Source: Zopfochytrium polystomum
Lineage: Eukaryota > Chytridiomycota > Chytridiomycetes > Chytridiales > Chytridiaceae
Reading direction: 5' to 3'
Length of the DNA stretch: 64,000 bases
NCBI GenBank assembly: GCA_025765615.1
Contig: JAIVFJ010000328.1
Location: forward strand, 1 to 64,000
This document shows, piece by piece, positions 53,701 through 64,000 of this stretch. Both the position numbers and the translations under genes were made by a program. Every line of letters starts with the position of its first letter. Within the stretch, counting starts at the first letter, position 1. A model generated the notes under the pieces. It was not told the DNA's origin and ran no database searches. It saw only the letters and a program-made list of their open reading frames with translations.

Positions 53701-56700
53701 TGATTCTAATTTATCTTTTAATTTCCATCTAAAGTAGTCCTGTTTTTGCTGTTTAGAAAATGATAAACTAAGGAAGCCATTCACACGTACCATCAAGGGA
53801 TTTGGCTCTCTAACATCCAAATTAACCAGCTTATTGATCAGCGCCTTAATCCATCCAATGAGGGTCTTCTCATCAAGAGAGAACGAATCTTCTTTGATGG
53901 AGTTGACAAAACCGTTCACCAGCGAATTGAACTCTCCAATGACGTCGGTGTTGAGCTCGGTTCGCTTTGATTTTTTCCAGTTGAGAATTGGAATTGTCCA
54001 TTCCTCATTAAAAGGCCGCTCGAAATCTTTAGGACACAGTACAGTTTTTGAGGGCATAACAGTTGGGCGATTTATCTTTTTGACAAGCTGATTGTACTTT
54101 TTCGTTCCGTTGAATCGATCCTCCAATTTTGCTGCGTTGTTGAATGCGGCGACAACATGAGACTCTGTGCTTCTCCCGGGAGATTTAGCGATTTCTTTGT
54201 ATAGAGCGCGACCCCGCTCCTCAATCCGTGCCCACTTGGCTTCAAAGTCAAATCGAAGTCTCACTTCAATGTAGAGGTCCAAAAGTTCCAGTGCGTCATT
54301 CTCGGAACACTCACCGAGCTGTAGCAGCCTTTTCTGCTCTCTCATGAATCGGTTCACTGTGTCCAAGGAGTCTTTCCCAAGATGCTTGGCCATCTCATCG
54401 ACTTTCCACTCGCGAATGAGTTCGGTATTGCCTTTTGGGGTTGTGCTCTTGATTTTATCCATCCACGAAACCTGATCCGCCAGAGCAGTCTCGATGACTT
54501 TCCCCATGGATGAGAATGCATCTTGCCGCACACCAGACTGCCGAAACTCCCTGATTCCCAGATTCCACTCTTGCAAAACATTGAGTTTAGCCTTTTCATA
54601 ATACGTAGTCATCATGCTAGTACTCTCGTCGAGAGCTTTCTGGTCCTTTCCAAAGGAGCTTTTGAGCTCGTTTTTCGTTGCTTCCAAGTGATTAACAAAC
54701 TCCGACTCTAAGTCGTTCTTGAATTGAATGTCCACTTCCGACAATGCGAGCAATTTGCTCTCCCTAAGTGTATCTATGGTTTTTTTGATTAGAACCCTGC
54801 AATCTTGGCAAAAGTTCGAGACCGCATCCAGCTGCTTTGTGATGATCTCTCGCAGCATGTTTTGCTCTTTAATTTTGACCATATTTTTCAAGTAAATGAA
54901 TCCAGCCTGTGTGTGAATCGCAAGTGACAGTAGCTTCGAGATCGGCGCAAAAAGTAGCCATGGTTCGGTTTTTTTTTATTTTCCCGAGCATTTTTCTTCC
55001 TCAATCAACGTCTCCAACAATGATGATGAAAGCGTTCGCACGCGACTTGAGAAAAAGGCACTGATTTTGTCGGCTGCCATCGTCAAGTCTTCCCCGTCAA
55101 CTTGTCCGGTACGCTCAAAAGGATGTGGGAGCAGGTGAATAAAGTCTTCGTGCAGTTTCACAATAGAATCGATTGATAATATTCCGAGCTCCTTGGCGTT
55201 ATCCCCCAGCTTTTCTTGATGTAGAAGAAGTAAAAGGGAGAGTGTGTGTTACACTCACCGAGAAAACTAGCGACGAAACGTTAATCTCACCTTCATTATT
55301 TGAAACGAGTGTTGCTGGATCCTCTTCGTCAAATCACACATGTCACGCTGAATGAAATGAATGCACGGAACGTTGAAATCCGCCTGACGCAGGCTCTCCA
55401 GCTGAGCGACGTATATTTGCAAAATATTTTCGACGTCTGATCCAATCTCGGCTTTCACGTTGAAGAGAACGGCGTCGGACATGAGGAATGACAGTAATGC
55501 CATTTTGTTGTCGAATTGAGTTCCACGCTCCTTCGCAGCATCGCTGCTGGAAGGCTCCACTGCCATCAGTCCTTCAGTGTCGAGGATATATAGGACAACG
55601 CATTTGTTGTTGAAAAAAGTGTACATGACAGCAAGGTAGATTCCTTTGGTGCAGGTTCCGGCGCTGCTTTTAAAGCCGCATGAGAAGAGCATGTTGAAAA
55701 GGAACGACTTTCCCGAACTGGTAGCGCCAATCATGCTGAGTGCAAGAAAAAAAAATAAGAATTATAATAGTGCACGGGAGGCTGAGGATTACCTGATGCA
55801 GAACGTCAGGCATTCGAGGGCTTGTTTGCGTGACTGAAGGTTCCGAAAAATAGTGTCTGTGACACTCAATAGAACTTGGGACACGAAATCCGCATTCATG
55901 ACGTGGTTTGATGAGCTGTCAAGAATCTGCATGGCCTGTCCAGAATTCATCCAGTCGCAGTAGTAAGCAACCACTTCGCTTCTTTTTAAAAAGTATCGTT
56001 CTTGAAAGCTCTTATCGTTCGTGAACAAATCATAGATATGCGCCAGCTCGCGCCACAAACTGTGTATTGAGGTTTGCTGATTCAGTTGCCGCTTGTTTTC
56101 CAAGGAGCTGATTAAGTCATGATCCTGCACGGCGCGGTTTATACTCGATCTGGAGGTTATTGTTTGTTGATCGATTTTCCGAGGCAAACATGTTCTCAAG
56201 GCGCGCAACCCAACTGCTTCATGACGCCAGGATCTCCCTTTCGCAAAATTGCGCAAAACAGCAGGGCAACCCCGTTCTCTGGTGGATTCAAAGCGAGTTC
56301 TTCTCGTTCAGTCTTTAGCCTTTCCAGTAGTTCACTGGCTGTTTCGTAGCCCAAATCCTGGTTCGTTCGGAGGTCCACTTGGCCTTGAATGCCAAAGCAA
56401 TATTTGAAATCTCTTCAGTTTTTGCTGTGATTGGCAAGAAGCTGCTTGAGTTATCGAGAGACGATTTGATCACACAAAGCAATGCATCTACTTCCGCGTC
56501 AGGCTGCCACATGCTTTTGCCAATCGCCGACTGAAGCTCAGGGACTGATTGAAATACCGTTTCGAAGTCAAACCGATATGTCTGCTTCAAGCGGGAAAGA
56601 AATGCGATTCCGTTGGCTGTGTTTGTCCACATTACTGCATTTTTGAAGTTAAGCTTGTTTTTTCTGCAAAACTTTTCGATCAGCAGCTTGTTCACGCCCA

Positions 56701-57474
56701 CGCTCGGATTGAAATCACAGAGCAGAATCGGTTTCACTTGCTCCGACGTCGCTTTGTCCACCTTCTCCCACGAGGCCTGCAGCGCGGCACGGGCAGGTTT
56801 TTGAGAAATATCTTCTGCATCGACACCAAACAGCACTAACGCAGCCGCCGCGATGAAGCCATCTAACACCCGCGAGAATAGTGAGTCCTTTGGCTCATTG
56901 GGCTCCACGCGAGCTGCAACAAATCCAAGGACTTCGCCGTCGCGCTCTTGGAATGCAATGTCCATCGATCCCGGGATGAAGGTCTCGACGCTATCGAATA
57001 AGTTGTGACATACGCCGATTGATTTTTTCAAGTCTTTCGCCCCGCGGAACGGTTTGGAGGGTCCGACAGAGAGATAGACTATAAAAGACGTCTTCCTGCC
57101 GTAGAGGTATTCGCTCAAGTGTTGCAGCTGCTTCAGGCCGGCTCCATCGCATCTCGGCGACAATAGTATCGGAATGGGGATGTTGAACTTAAACAGCGTT
57201 GGGATTATGCGCTCGAGTGCGGCATCGGATAGACTGTGAAGAAGCGCAAAAAGAATATCGCGTTGGCTAGCCTTAAAAAGCGGCGCTAGCGGGTGCTCGA
57301 TCTGAATATGGTGAGTTTTTAACTGCCGAGGAGGAACTCATATCTCACCTCATCTTCCATATCACTTCTTGCGTCCTCGTAATCAGAGCTACACTCCCAC
57401 GCATCGTCTTTCGTGTCTTTGAGTCCTTTCCCATCGGCACCAAGGTCCCTCTTCGCCTCCTCCGAGTCAACGCA
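44740..57474 (-). CDS. Very large GTPase, VLIG/URGCP type, with a LINE inside an intron
   Basis: An acidic exon (57474-57349, SDYEDARSDMEDE) splices to 57301: QRDILFALLHSLSDAALERI and FNIPIPILLS, the VLIG/URGCP N-terminal motif. The G domain (about 55.7-55.3 kb) has IGATSSGKSFLFNMLF (P-loop), TKGIYL, LDTEGL and HFIQRDMCDL, the latter in place of the G4 'FVHRNV' region. A long helical segment (54.9-52.7 kb) ends CSSACPFCRALCT. Splicing from donor 52660 to acceptor 45103, in phase, gives LPNDNHQHHRTKHVFPAFNG, completing the C..C/H..H motif of the family, and the gene stops at 44740. The intron would be about 7.56 kb and contains a complete LINE. Frame changes near 56375, 56215 and 53100 have no evident intron. 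The true N-terminus upstream of 57474 is unresolved. Confidence 0.7.
45157..45174. repeat. Target-site duplication (left) of the full-length LINE
   Basis: agggcgagagttgctttt recurs at 52621-52638. Extra T bases before it at both ends make the exact edge ambiguous by a few bases. Confidence 0.95.
45194..45214 (-). other. Conserved 3'-terminal hairpin of the LINE
   Basis: In sense orientation CACGCAGC, a five-base loop, and GCTGCGTG form a perfect 8-bp stem followed directly by AATAATAAA. The 22.5-kb and 28.0-kb insertions keep the same hairpin with one stem or loop change each. Terminal stem-loops are recognised by the reverse transcriptase in 'stringent' LINEs; that role here is inference. 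Confidence 0.7.
45488..50791 (-). pseudogene. LINE ORF2: AP endonuclease, reverse transcriptase, RNase H (frameshifted)
   Basis: Endonuclease: RFATWNVGRN, LALQETGC (Glu), YWFGDWN, SRLDAIWLS, SDHLPC. RT: SLAPNKAPGPSQLSREL, NLRPISLC, LLLNDIKKTFDSA, GTMIQQGSLEGPLDW and the catalytic FALVDDTNTL. RNase H: LTLDTDGS (Asp), TAELVGLLSAL (Glu), IQLDNSSVV (Asp), WIRGHSGSAGNEAADHLA. A cysteine motif, CNTCGRFHSNNNCP, lies near the end. Frame breaks: about 48,725; a G-run at about 48,342-48,350; and a G-run at about 46,766-46,775. All catalytic residues survive, so the element was recently active, or some breaks are homopolymer errors. Confidence 0.9.
50821..50888. repeat. T-rich tract between LINE ORF1 and ORF2
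   Basis: Near-continuous T with single A/C interruptions on the plus strand, i.e. an A-rich spacer in the LINE sense strand just upstream of ORF2. Confidence 0.9.
51056..52545 (-). pseudogene. LINE ORF1: nucleic-acid-binding protein (frameshifted)
   Basis: Starts at ATG 52545, about 70 bases from the element 5' end. The first part has an RRM-like alternation (HLLRISVTSPNNNNW ... ITISRDPPFLTLSL). A frame change near 52.1 kb leads to CAFVLFVNPPRNFPPFAFVE and the zinc knuckle CQRCGSTEHLTATC (CX2CX4HX4C). A second change near 51.5 kb leads to a coiled-coil-like C-terminus (EMSQFMNDMRSLITQHATHQ ... SISSISERLTTLEHRDG). It would bind LINE RNA in the ribonucleoprotein particle. Confidence 0.8.
52621..52638. 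repeat. Target-site duplication (right) of the full-length LINE
   Basis: Exact copy of 45157-45174. Its outer side continues directly into the donor-side sequence of the GTPase-gene intron. Confidence 0.95.
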
Positions 57475-58454
57475 CTGCAGAGAGTCGAGTAGGTTCTATT
57501 CAACAGCTGCATGAAGTCAGCCATGGTGCCGCCGCAGTTGCAGCGACTGCAGTAGGTACCGGGCCTACAGGGATGCAGCAGTCCGTCCTTGACGTCCTCT
57601 TCCGTTAGGGTCTCCAGCACAATTGTGTTGACTGGCTGGCTGGAAGCGCGTACGAGCTCCTCAGCTTGTTGCGACGACGTTCTTTGTGTTGAAGAACGTA
57701 GCGGGGCTGGACAGTGACGAATGGAAGCACATTCTGGCAAAGTCCAGCTCTGGCTGATGAGGCGGATCAGCCTGGCTGCGATCTCTGGAAACCATCTCGC
57801 GATCGGGCATGAGCAGTGGCTGGTTGTCGTTCGGTGCGTCGTCGTCCGTTGCTTGCGCTGCGATTCCCTTTGAGCTTGGGTCGCTTGTTGCTCTCGAAAC
57901 TTTAGTTCTTTTTGTGGATAATAATACAGTCGGGGGATTTCGGTTTTTTTTTTTTTTGTTTCTTTTTTGTAAATATTTCTTTCTACTTTTTCTAATACTT
58001 TTTGCACTCGCACTTGGCTTTGCGTCCCGAAGTGCGTTAGTCTTGCAATCAATCAATCAATCAACCAATCTACTTCACGCATCGACAGAGTCTGCGATAC
58101 ACAAACTAAATCTTGACCAAGGCGTGGCTGAGTCAGTGGCCGACGATGACCTACTTCAAAGCCCTCGTTCGGAGCTGCCGGAACGCTCCTTGGGATGCTG
58201 ACTCATCGGCCGGTGTTGTTCGTAAGCATGCGCAGCTGCTACGACGGGTGGTCGGCTGGCAGAGATATCGAGAAGAGTATGGCGGGTGAGGAGTAAAGTC
58301 TTATGCAGAAATAAATAGGTGAATGGAGAAAGAACCGTAGGGGTTGATCTCACAGAGGCCGAGAGAACCAAAACCTGGCTCACGACGTCAATCGCTCGGC
58401 CTCCTCCCTGGTGTTGTTCCACCGCCGCACCGAGAGGATATTCCGACTCGCGAT
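57475..58454. other. Upstream region of the large GTPase gene
   Basis: Probably contains the first exon(s) and promoter on the minus strand. A stretch at about 57500-57600 (minus) reads LHPCRPGTYCSRCNCGGTM, a Cys-rich segment that could be N-terminal coding sequence. A T-run at about 57943-57957, (aatc)n at about 58047-58064, and nothing else recognisable. Confidence 0.35.
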
Positions 58455-58740
58455 GGCAGTGTGAGAGGACCTCAGATTAACAAAAGGCTTCGCTCAGCGA
58501 CTGCCGCGGCAGCTGCAGCAACAGCCCGTTCGCGCAAAGGCAGCCCTCGGCAAGGGTGTACGCTCCTTCCTCCACTCACTCCCGTACAGGGAAAAAGGCA
58601 ACGCTCGCTCGCTTGCTCTCGTGGCTGCGAAGGCCTTCAAAGTCACTGAATCGGTCGGACGGACATACCAGCCACGGCAGTGATGACGACAACGTTAACA
58701 TCGACTACGTACGACCTGCCAGCGCACGCAACCACGTCTT
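58455..58740 (+). pseudogene. Decayed copy of the N-terminus of the 36.6-kb PPR-like gene
   Basis: The Ala run, then 'gttcgcgcaaaggcagccct', and KKATLARLLSWLRRPSKSLN, RSDGHTSHGSDDDNVN and YVRPASARNH parallel KKSTLARTPQGPSPWLRRAP, RSDGSTSHDDDDDVDS and YLRPTSARNQ of the parent (36650-36935). Similarity stops after SARNH. Frame changes and the abrupt end mark it as a relic of a dispersed duplication. Confidence 0.8.
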
Positions 58741-59599
58741 TGTCACACCCCAGCGCAGTTGGAGGTCCGAGTTATTAAAGCCTCAGTGTTACACTCCACA
58801 CTCCACCTTTGACGAAGCGCATCATGCGACATCGGAGGTGGCGAACATATCGAAGTTTTGGCGCGGACGAAATCGGAGTGCGTCGACGTGAGAAGGGGAA
58901 GACGGGGACAGCGCACAAGAATGGAAGGATGAGGGCTGACGAGGTTCTTCGTGAAGTCGATTGAGTCGTCCTCGTCGTCCCGAGTGAAATCGGTTTGTGC
59001 GCCTCCCACATTGAAGATCGAACTGGGGGTGAGATACGCGATGACACACTCAGCTGGATAGAGCTGAGAGGATGGCGCTCGAGGAGGTTTGAGCAGGCGA
59101 GCACCAGGGAGAACTCTCGCACATGCGCAGCAGGGTTCAAGTTCTGTCGTCCTTGTGAAAGTCAAAGTTGTACCGCTGGATAAGCGCAAGGAGAGACAGT
59201 ATATCGTATTGCATCGTGACTGGGAGCGGCCGTTTACCGAAGCATAGTTGGATGGCGCGAAGGGACGTCGAGAGGTAGCTCGCTCAACGTTCGCATGACA
59301 TTGGGACCACGAAAGTGAATGTTGTGCTTTCCTATTGTAACGCTCCATCAGGCTCATAACCTGCCTCCAGAAATGCTTGTTGTACTTCGTTGTCACCACT
59401 TGAATCACTCCGAGTCCTAGTCATCTCCGCTCAACATCCTCTTCCTTCCCCCAAAACAGAGTGACCGATCGGAGTCGTCCAAGGCTTGCCACCGACCTCC
59501 CGGTTCGTCCTCACTCCACACGCGCACCAGGGAACAAGCTCTGAGCACGTTTTTCGTCATAAACGTCCGCAGGCAATGGCAACAAATAGACCAATCTGT
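58741..59599. other. Intergenic, no gene recognised
   Basis: Some minus-strand open stretches (for example VMSLMERYNRKAQHSLSWSQ) read protein-like but show no family pattern. They may be remote remnants of the F-box/LRR-like relic that follows. Confidence 0.35.
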
Positions 59600-60405
59600 G
59601 CGCCGCCTTGCTGTACTCTTTACTCCTACTTTGCTCCAGAAACAGGGTGCACATCGTCAATGCGATATCTCCGTCCGGTCGGAGACCCCGTCTGCGGGGA
59701 TCGGCAAAGTGGCTGCCCGACAGACTCGAGGAGACGCCAACGTGCGTTCGCCGCAGCTGTACCCCAGTAGAACGAGCCTCCGAAGGTTAGGTAGCTTGAC
59801 GCCGTCGTCGAATGGATCCGTGCCGACATAATCTTCCTGCTCCAGAGACACATGGAGCGACTCGAGTCCCGGCCACGTCTTGGCGATCTCCTCAACGTGG
59901 TCAAAATCCGAAACGTATGCCAGCACGACGTGTCGAAGGTTTGGGAACCGCTTAATGTGGAAAATCACAGCCGAACAGAGACGGTTCCGAGTTGAACGCC
60001 TCCGTGTACGGCTCCAGCCGGATTGTTCCCACCCTTTCTGGGGGCGGGGAGCTCGCTGAGGACCTGGAAGTAGCGTCGGGATGTGCCCCCGCCCGAAGTA
60101 GTACTCGAACTTGCAGTGGACGGACTCGACGGCGGTCAAGTGGACCACCCACTTGGTGACAACGGGGTCCTCGGACGCGACAAATATGTCGTCCGGTATG
60201 GGGTCGTCAGCACCGCCGTGCGTCGACGTGAGAGCGAGTCGCCGGACGGTAGCGGCCAACACGGCACAGAATCGGACTTAGCGCGGGTTCTGAGCGGGAA
60301 CGCGATCTCGACAGCGGCGAACCGCGAGTGGGTCAGCGGCTTGGGCAAACAGCCTGCAGGCGCTGCGGAAGCAAAGGAGGTCCGCGCGGTGGAGCCGAAC
60401 GGCAA
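59600..60405 (-). pseudogene. F-box/LRR-like gene relic
   Basis: Protein-like segments in shifted frames: LTHSRFAAVEIAFPLRTRAK, then VRRLALTSTHGG and WVVHLTAVESVHCKFEYYFG, then HIKRFPNLRHVVLAYVSDFD, TWPGLESLHVSLEQE and VKLPNLRRLVLLGYSCG. The recurrent 'FPNLRhlvL' and 'wPgLesLhv' units are typical of the LRR part of fungal F-box proteins. A GC-rich, stop-free but pattern-free stretch (about 59980-60060) separates the segments. No short-intron model restores one frame. Confidence 0.5.
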
Positions 60406-61879
60406 TCTCCGATACGATGACGCGAGGGGGCAGTTGCCGGGGGTGCTATTTGTGGTCGTTCATCGGATTGACTTGTCCATTTGAAGGGAGTTTCCGATCA
60501 CTTCGCCTGAGTTTTGGACCGCTCCAGCCGATGGAACCACCAAGGAGCCGAGGTGGTCCCTGGAAGACTGATGATGTGTGGGAACGAACCGAGGTAGCGA
60601 ACAGCAGCAGCTGTTGGAGACTAGGCTCGGGCGCAAGGAAGTTGGAAGGACTGTGAAGGTGAGGCAATCGACGAGGGGCACCCATAAAAAATACAAAGAA
60701 TGTGACGCTCTCTTCGTCCGGCGGTCCACCTTCAAAAGTCACCCTACGCTGGGACACCGCACAGCGCTTCATTTCCAAATTACTGTCAGGATTCCATAAT
60801 GAGTCGTCTTGTTTATCAGAGGAAGCGGTCCAAAACAATGAATCCGAAAGATGAGAAAAGCCACATGCGGGACCACCTTAGCAAGGTCCAAACAGCCACC
60901 GCTGGAAGCTGGACCAGAATAGTGACGGAGTCGAGGAGGAGCGACGAATACAGTGGTGCTACTGTCCGCCACACACTCCTCCCCGCACTCGGACACCGAC
61001 CTCGTTCTCGCCCAGTGGGCGCTTGTAGCACTTGGCGGGTCCTCCCCCACTCTCTGACCGATGGGTACGAGCGGGGACCGCTGGCCAACGAGACGTTGAC
61101 CTTCCCAAGCCTCCAGGCCGGCGCCGCGAACCCAGAGCGTGTGATACATATCCTCGTGAAGCCCCACATCGGCTATATATTGAATTTGCGTCGGTCGGAC
61201 AATTTAGAGGTGGGGAGAGCTGTCGCCTTCTCGAAAGGTCCCGATCGTTGACCATCCGCTCATTGATCGTAATAGCACCTTCGGTGGAACGGATTACCCA
61301 CCACGCCAAATTGTACCCCCCTCGACCCCCCTGTTTTCCTTTTTTTTTCCTTATCTTTGCTTGCATCGTAACCTCAAATTAACCTCCGGCAGAGGCAGAC
61401 GCTCCAACGACGTTAGAGCCAAACGTGTTACTTCGGAGTTTGAATATAAGATTACCGCCTGACAAGGCAGGCTGTATTACCCGACGCCCTTCCGCTGCGT
61501 CTCGTCACCTTGTGCGCCTGAAGGAAAATTAAGACATCGCAAAACCAGCTGCAAATACGACAAGGAGGCAGTGCACTGCTAGTCTCTGCAGAGTTAAGTT
61601 ACATACATCATGATGTGAAAGCTTCAGAATGTGTCTTTGAAACACACCCCAGTTGCGAAACTGTCTGAGCGTCGGCCCATCGTTGCGGAAATTACCCTTG
61701 AGAAAGCTATGGCGCCCTGATGCACCCCTTCTCTTATCAACTGAGCATGTTCAACGACGGTTTTCTTTACATCGAAATGGAGCCACGCCCAACAGATGAA
61801 TAGGTCAAAACGTTTTGTAGCAATGGGACGCTTCAAACAGGCCCCGCTCAAAAGAAACTTTCCTCAGAAAGTACCCTTT
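60406..61879. other. Intergenic / decayed sequence, no gene recognised
   Basis: Open stretches on both strands (for example around 60450-60840 minus and 60800-61250 plus) lack domain patterns, starts in context, or exon partners. T-run at about 61331-61349. Confidence 0.35.
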
Positions 61880-63777
61880 CAATTCAGGAAAAGCAACTTG
61901 TGCCCGTCCCGCGTATTCACCATCGCCTCTGCTAGCTCCTCCAGCATGATGTCATCCGGATCCTGTGTCCTGAGCAAAAATTCATCCGATCTGTGACCCA
62001 CTATCAACAGCACGTCGACGAGCTCCTTCCGACCTTCGGGGCCGGAGCGGACTTCGATCATGGACCCCCCTATCGTACGTGTCGGCCACAATAAAACAGC
62101 GCCTCCGTCGGTTTGCGCGGGCTGACTGCCAGTACAGTCTTCCCCCGGATGACGGCCGCTGTCAGCACGAGCGTCGGGGAGTTTAGAGCATCCACGGCTG
62201 CATGAAAGCTGTCGTGCAGCCGGTAGATACTCTGCTGTCGGTGGTGTAGGCGTACATGCCTTCGGGGAGATCGTCACGGAACGCTCTCCGGCGAGAACCT
62301 CCGCCACTGCTCTTGCTGCATGGTTGGCTTACGAGGCACAAACGTCACGGACGACCCCGTCATGCACGCTGCGGAGCAGCGAGTGTCAGCTTGTCGCTGC
62401 CCAAAAGCCCGCGCAAACGCGTCCTCTCTCCAGGCGCTGCGGCGAGGGGGCGTGAGGTCCCAGCTCTCGTATGAGTCGACGAACCCACCATTGACCCCCT
62501 TAGCACCTAAAAATTCTACGATGAAGGTTTGTTCAAAGGGCGATGTGTGGATCCACCTGGCTCCCGGGAAGGGCGATGGCGCTGCAACCCTGGGCGGGCT
62601 GGTCGCCGAGAGCCCATAGAACCTCGTTGACGTCGGCCGCTCCAGGAACGTTCTTCAGAACCCATAGCGTCGCCTTGTGGAGGTCCCAGCCGTAGTCGTA
62701 CGAGGACATGTCTTTGGCCACCAAGTCAATGACGGCGTGCAGGCGGTCTGCAGAGTACGAGCAAACAAGCCCCCTCGCTCCGAACCCACCAGCTGCGCAA
62801 AGGTCAGTGGGTGTCGCCGTCGTCATGCCCGAGGGTCCGCGCCAGGCGGGAGTATGGGGAATTCCCTCCAAGGTTTGGCGGCTCCCTTCCGTCGTCGTTC
62901 TCCAGGTGCAGTAGGCCGACGAGACCAGCCTTCCGGGCCACAGCCATTTTGGAGAAGCTCATCACCAGCATTTCCGACGTGTCGCGGAATCCGGTGTCGT
63001 CGTCAACCTCAGCGTCTGTCACGGCGGTGCCTGATAGCGTGGCTTCAACAATGGCGCGAATATTGATCAGCTCACCGCCGTGGCTGTGCGCGAAAACCAG
63101 GAGCTTGCGTGCCACGATGGCCTCCTTAAACGTCCAGAGCCGTCTCTCACCCATGCGTCCAGCCCGGGGTACACTTTCCGCAGAGCGATGAGATCAGTGC
63201 CCAGTGGTCGCGCGCCGATTCGGATCTGCATACGCTTCGCCGGGTCCCCCGCGGCGAATATCCAGACCGCCTCCGCGCCGGCGTAGATGGCCCGCACCTC
63301 GGCCAGGTTCGCCGAGACGTCAGCACTGTCGTCCTGTCGGATGCACAGCTGGTCCATCCATAGAAGAATCGACTGGCTCAGGCGCAAAGTCCGGGCGACG
63401 AGGGCAAGCTTCGCGGCCGCGTCCTGCAGGTAGCCTTCCGCCTGCGGACTGAACGCCCACCACGTGTGGCTGACTGCGATGTAGGTCTGGCGGCGAACGG
63501 CTCCCGGCCCACAAGCTCGACGGTAAAGTCGCCGCTGGCGGTTCGCCCCAGCTTTACGAAGCGCACGCCAGCCTTCGAGTTCCAGTCGGCGATCGCCCCG
63601 TACTAGAGTGAGCAGATCATCAACAGGAACATTCGCGTTGGTGCCGGAGTCCGCGCTGTGCTGGGAGCGGGTGCGTGAGCGGGAACGGGAGCGGGAACTC
63701 GAGCTGGGACCGGAGCGTGCTTGTGGTGACTTCGCCCTCTTTGATCGCAGCCAGTCGAAAAGCTTCCTCCCACCCAT
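61880..63777 (-). pseudogene. HET-domain (heterokaryon-incompatibility-like) gene, frameshifted
   Basis: Starts MGGRKLFDWLRSKRAK at 63777, then a Ser/Arg-rich segment. HET-domain landmarks follow: YIAVSHTWWAF, SILLWMDQLCIRQDD, NLAEVRAIYAGAEAVWIFAA and, after a frame change near 63165, RRLWTFKEAIVARKLLVF. Downstream pieces (SADRLHAVIDLVAKD, YDYGWDLHKATLWVLKNVPG) resemble the helical part that follows HET domains. Frame changes also occur near 63600/63500 and below 62.8 kb. In filamentous fungi HET proteins trigger cell death on non-self fusion; what they do outside that group is not known to me. Either a pseudogene or a gene with several base errors. Confidence 0.6.
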
Positions 63778-63798
63778 CGTTCTTTTCTTTCGATCACA

Positions 63799-63818
63799 CA
63801 CACACACACACACACACA

Positions 63819-63873
<55 letters not shown>

Positions 63874-63898
63874 CTCCCTCTCTCTCTCTCTCTCTCCC

Positions 63899-63962
<64 letters not shown>

Positions 63963-63965
63963 AGA
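63799..63965. repeat. Long CA/CT microsatellite
   Basis: (CA)n about 26 bp followed by about 140 bp of nearly pure (CT)n with a few CC and TA interruptions. It lies about 25 bp upstream of the HET-like start codon and could affect its transcription. Confidence 0.95.
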
Positions 63966-64000
63966 CAGTGCTTGACTGTCTTCTGCAAAGAGGGATGAAC

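Noticed and set aside
63675..63998. Open frames encoding Leu/Ser or Arg/Glu repeats
   Set aside because: They are translations of the CT/GA microsatellite, not genes.
1..64000. tRNA or rRNA genes
   Set aside because: I looked for B-box-like GGTTCGA motifs in cloverleaf context and for rRNA-like conserved blocks and saw none I could support by eye.

Overview
The window reads as nuclear DNA of a fungus, most likely an early-diverging, chytrid-type fungus (inference). Evidence: short GT-AG introns (about 34-230 nt) in nearly every host gene; a Pho85-type CDK that keeps the yeast numbering of its key residues; a secreted GPI-type protein; PPR-like and HET-like proteins; and a protein built from 'xxASxxGHxxVLxWW' ankyrin-like repeats, a family I associate with chytrids. 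No rRNA, tRNA or CRISPR was recognised. GC-rich gene blocks alternate with visibly AT-richer accessory blocks.

Layout. 1-7.0 kb: part of a CACTA-type DNA transposon. A Ulp1/C48-protease-like gene enters from the left edge and is followed 53 bp later by a complete six-exon Tnp2-type transposase gene. 7.6-8.1 kb: degenerate dimeric minisatellite. 8.2-11.7 kb: 5'-truncated Ty1/copia retrotransposon with an intact integrase-RT-RNase H ORF and a 3' LTR. 12.0-21.6 kb: host genes: a TTLL12-N-like/methyltransferase fusion with two decayed partial copies downstream, a secreted 10-Cys protein, a PH-like low-complexity protein, a GPI-type Cys-rich protein and a thioredoxin. 22.5-25.6 kb: a LINE 3'-tail insertion and decayed kinase and LRR sequences. 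26-27.2 kb: PHO85. 27.8-29.9 kb: a broken GH43-type glycosidase gene with a LINE tail inside. 30-42.7 kb: host genes: F-box/ankyrin, WW-ankyrin, a multi-TM protein, PPR-like, alpha/beta hydrolase, an 11-residue-repeat membrane protein and one unassigned gene. 42.7-57.5 kb: a very large VLIG/URGCP-type GTPase gene on the minus strand. One LINE copy lies just beyond its 3' end and a full-length 7.4-kb LINE sits inside one of its introns; both have clear target-site duplications. 58.4-63.8 kb: relics: a duplicated N-terminus of the 36.6-kb PPR-like gene, an F-box/LRR-like relic and a frameshifted HET-domain gene, ending in a long CA/CT microsatellite.

Most conserved host genes splice to clean, phase-consistent frames. 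The accessory genes (LINE, GTPase, kinase/LRR, GH43, HET, the N-terminus of the protease-like gene) carry single-base frameshifts, several of them in homopolymers. Either these loci are decaying, or some shifts are assembly errors. The sequence alone cannot decide, and this matters most for the GTPase and HET genes.
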